A stretch of DNA of 64,000 nt, taken from NCBI RefSeq assembly GCF_014154935.1, contig NZ_JACEHH010000003.1, positions 62,001-126,000 on the forward strand, read 5' to 3'. A program made the translations under genes and the position numbers. Positions 63,932-64,000 of the stretch are shown here, piece by piece. How positions within the stretch are numbered: position 1 is the stretch's first letter; every line of letters begins with the position of its first letter. The notes beneath the pieces were generated by a model. That model made no database searches and was not told the DNA's origin. It was given only the letters and a program-made list of their open reading frames with translations. The DNA comes from Stieleria mannarensis. Its GTDB lineage: Bacteria > Planctomycetota > Planctomycetia > Pirellulales > Pirellulaceae.

Positions 63932-64000
63932 TTGTACTCCGGTGCGGGAACCGTTTTCATGATCCGATCGATCACCGCGTCGACCGATTCACCCCGAGTC
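63928..64000 (-). CDS. 3' end of an upstream gene of the permease operon (partial)
   Basis: The frame ending TGA at 63928-63930 codes for ESVDAVIDRIMKTVPAPEYK and overlaps the lipoprotein ATG (ATGA). Only 23 residues are visible, too few for a family. The overlap indicates a real gene that starts outside the window. Confidence 0.55.
   Translation of the reverse strand, partial: TRGESVDAVIDRIMKTVPAPEYK

Overview
The window looks like part of a planctomycete chromosome, most likely Pirellulaceae (Rhodopirellula, Rubripirellula or Stieleria type). This is inferred from family content: a DUF1559 pseudopilin-like protein with an H-x9-DG tail motif, a dockerin metalloprotease with a planctomycete-type N-terminal LE(x)LEDRRL motif, a BBP7-type outer-membrane barrel, a secreted sulfatase, a transthyretin-like lipoprotein, generally weak Shine-Dalgarno sequences and many dispersed palindromic intergenic repeats. 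GC content is fairly even and I see no prophage, insertion sequence or CRISPR array.

Layout. 1-5.3 kb: the 3' part of a class I/II aminotransferase, a secreted TPR protein, a HAMP-like membrane protein and a proline-rich exported protein. 5.7-9.9 kb: an ABC-2 exporter pair, a beta-hydroxyacid dehydrogenase and a quinone oxidoreductase. 10-17 kb: RsgA, acetyl-CoA synthetase, a YeiH-type transporter and a probable tagaturonate epimerase. 17.4 kb: tRNA-Cys. 17.7-23.9 kb: a secreted unknown, a sulfatase, an M20 peptidase with a Bfd-like ferredoxin, RlmN and a cupin. 24-28.4 kb: a transition-metal island with a Fur-family regulator, a histidine-rich protein, an SmtB/ArsR zinc-type sensor, a ZIP transporter, a MerC-like protein and an RcnA-like Ni/Co transporter. 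Two related inverted repeats there lie on good promoter sequences.

28.8-35.5 kb: a metalloprotease-dockerin protein, then a minus-strand operon of CpaC secretin, a glycine-rich lipoprotein, a TPR lipoprotein and an outer-membrane barrel. 36-37 kb: a Uma2 endonuclease-like gene. 36.9-51.9 kb: a minus-strand run of about 15 kb that reads flp, cpaB, cpaE, cpaF, tadB, tadC, DUF192, tadE, tadG. It then continues, through start/stop overlaps, into a TMTC-like membrane TPR glycosyltransferase, a GT2 glycosyltransferase, a sulfotransferase, a UDP-GlcNAc 2-epimerase and a flippase-like protein. This physical coupling of a Tad/Flp pilus with a glycan module is the most interesting feature of the window.

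52-64 kb: a secreted His/Cys protein, an ExoD protein, an alpha/beta hydrolase, and a sulfane-sulfur cluster (CstB-like persulfide dioxygenase/rhodanese plus two YeeE/YedE half-transporters). These are followed by an AhpD-like protein, a remnant of an MDP-1 phosphatase gene, a 338-residue unknown, tandem 56-bp repeats, a lipoprotein/DUF1559 pair, and a permease operon that runs out of the window.
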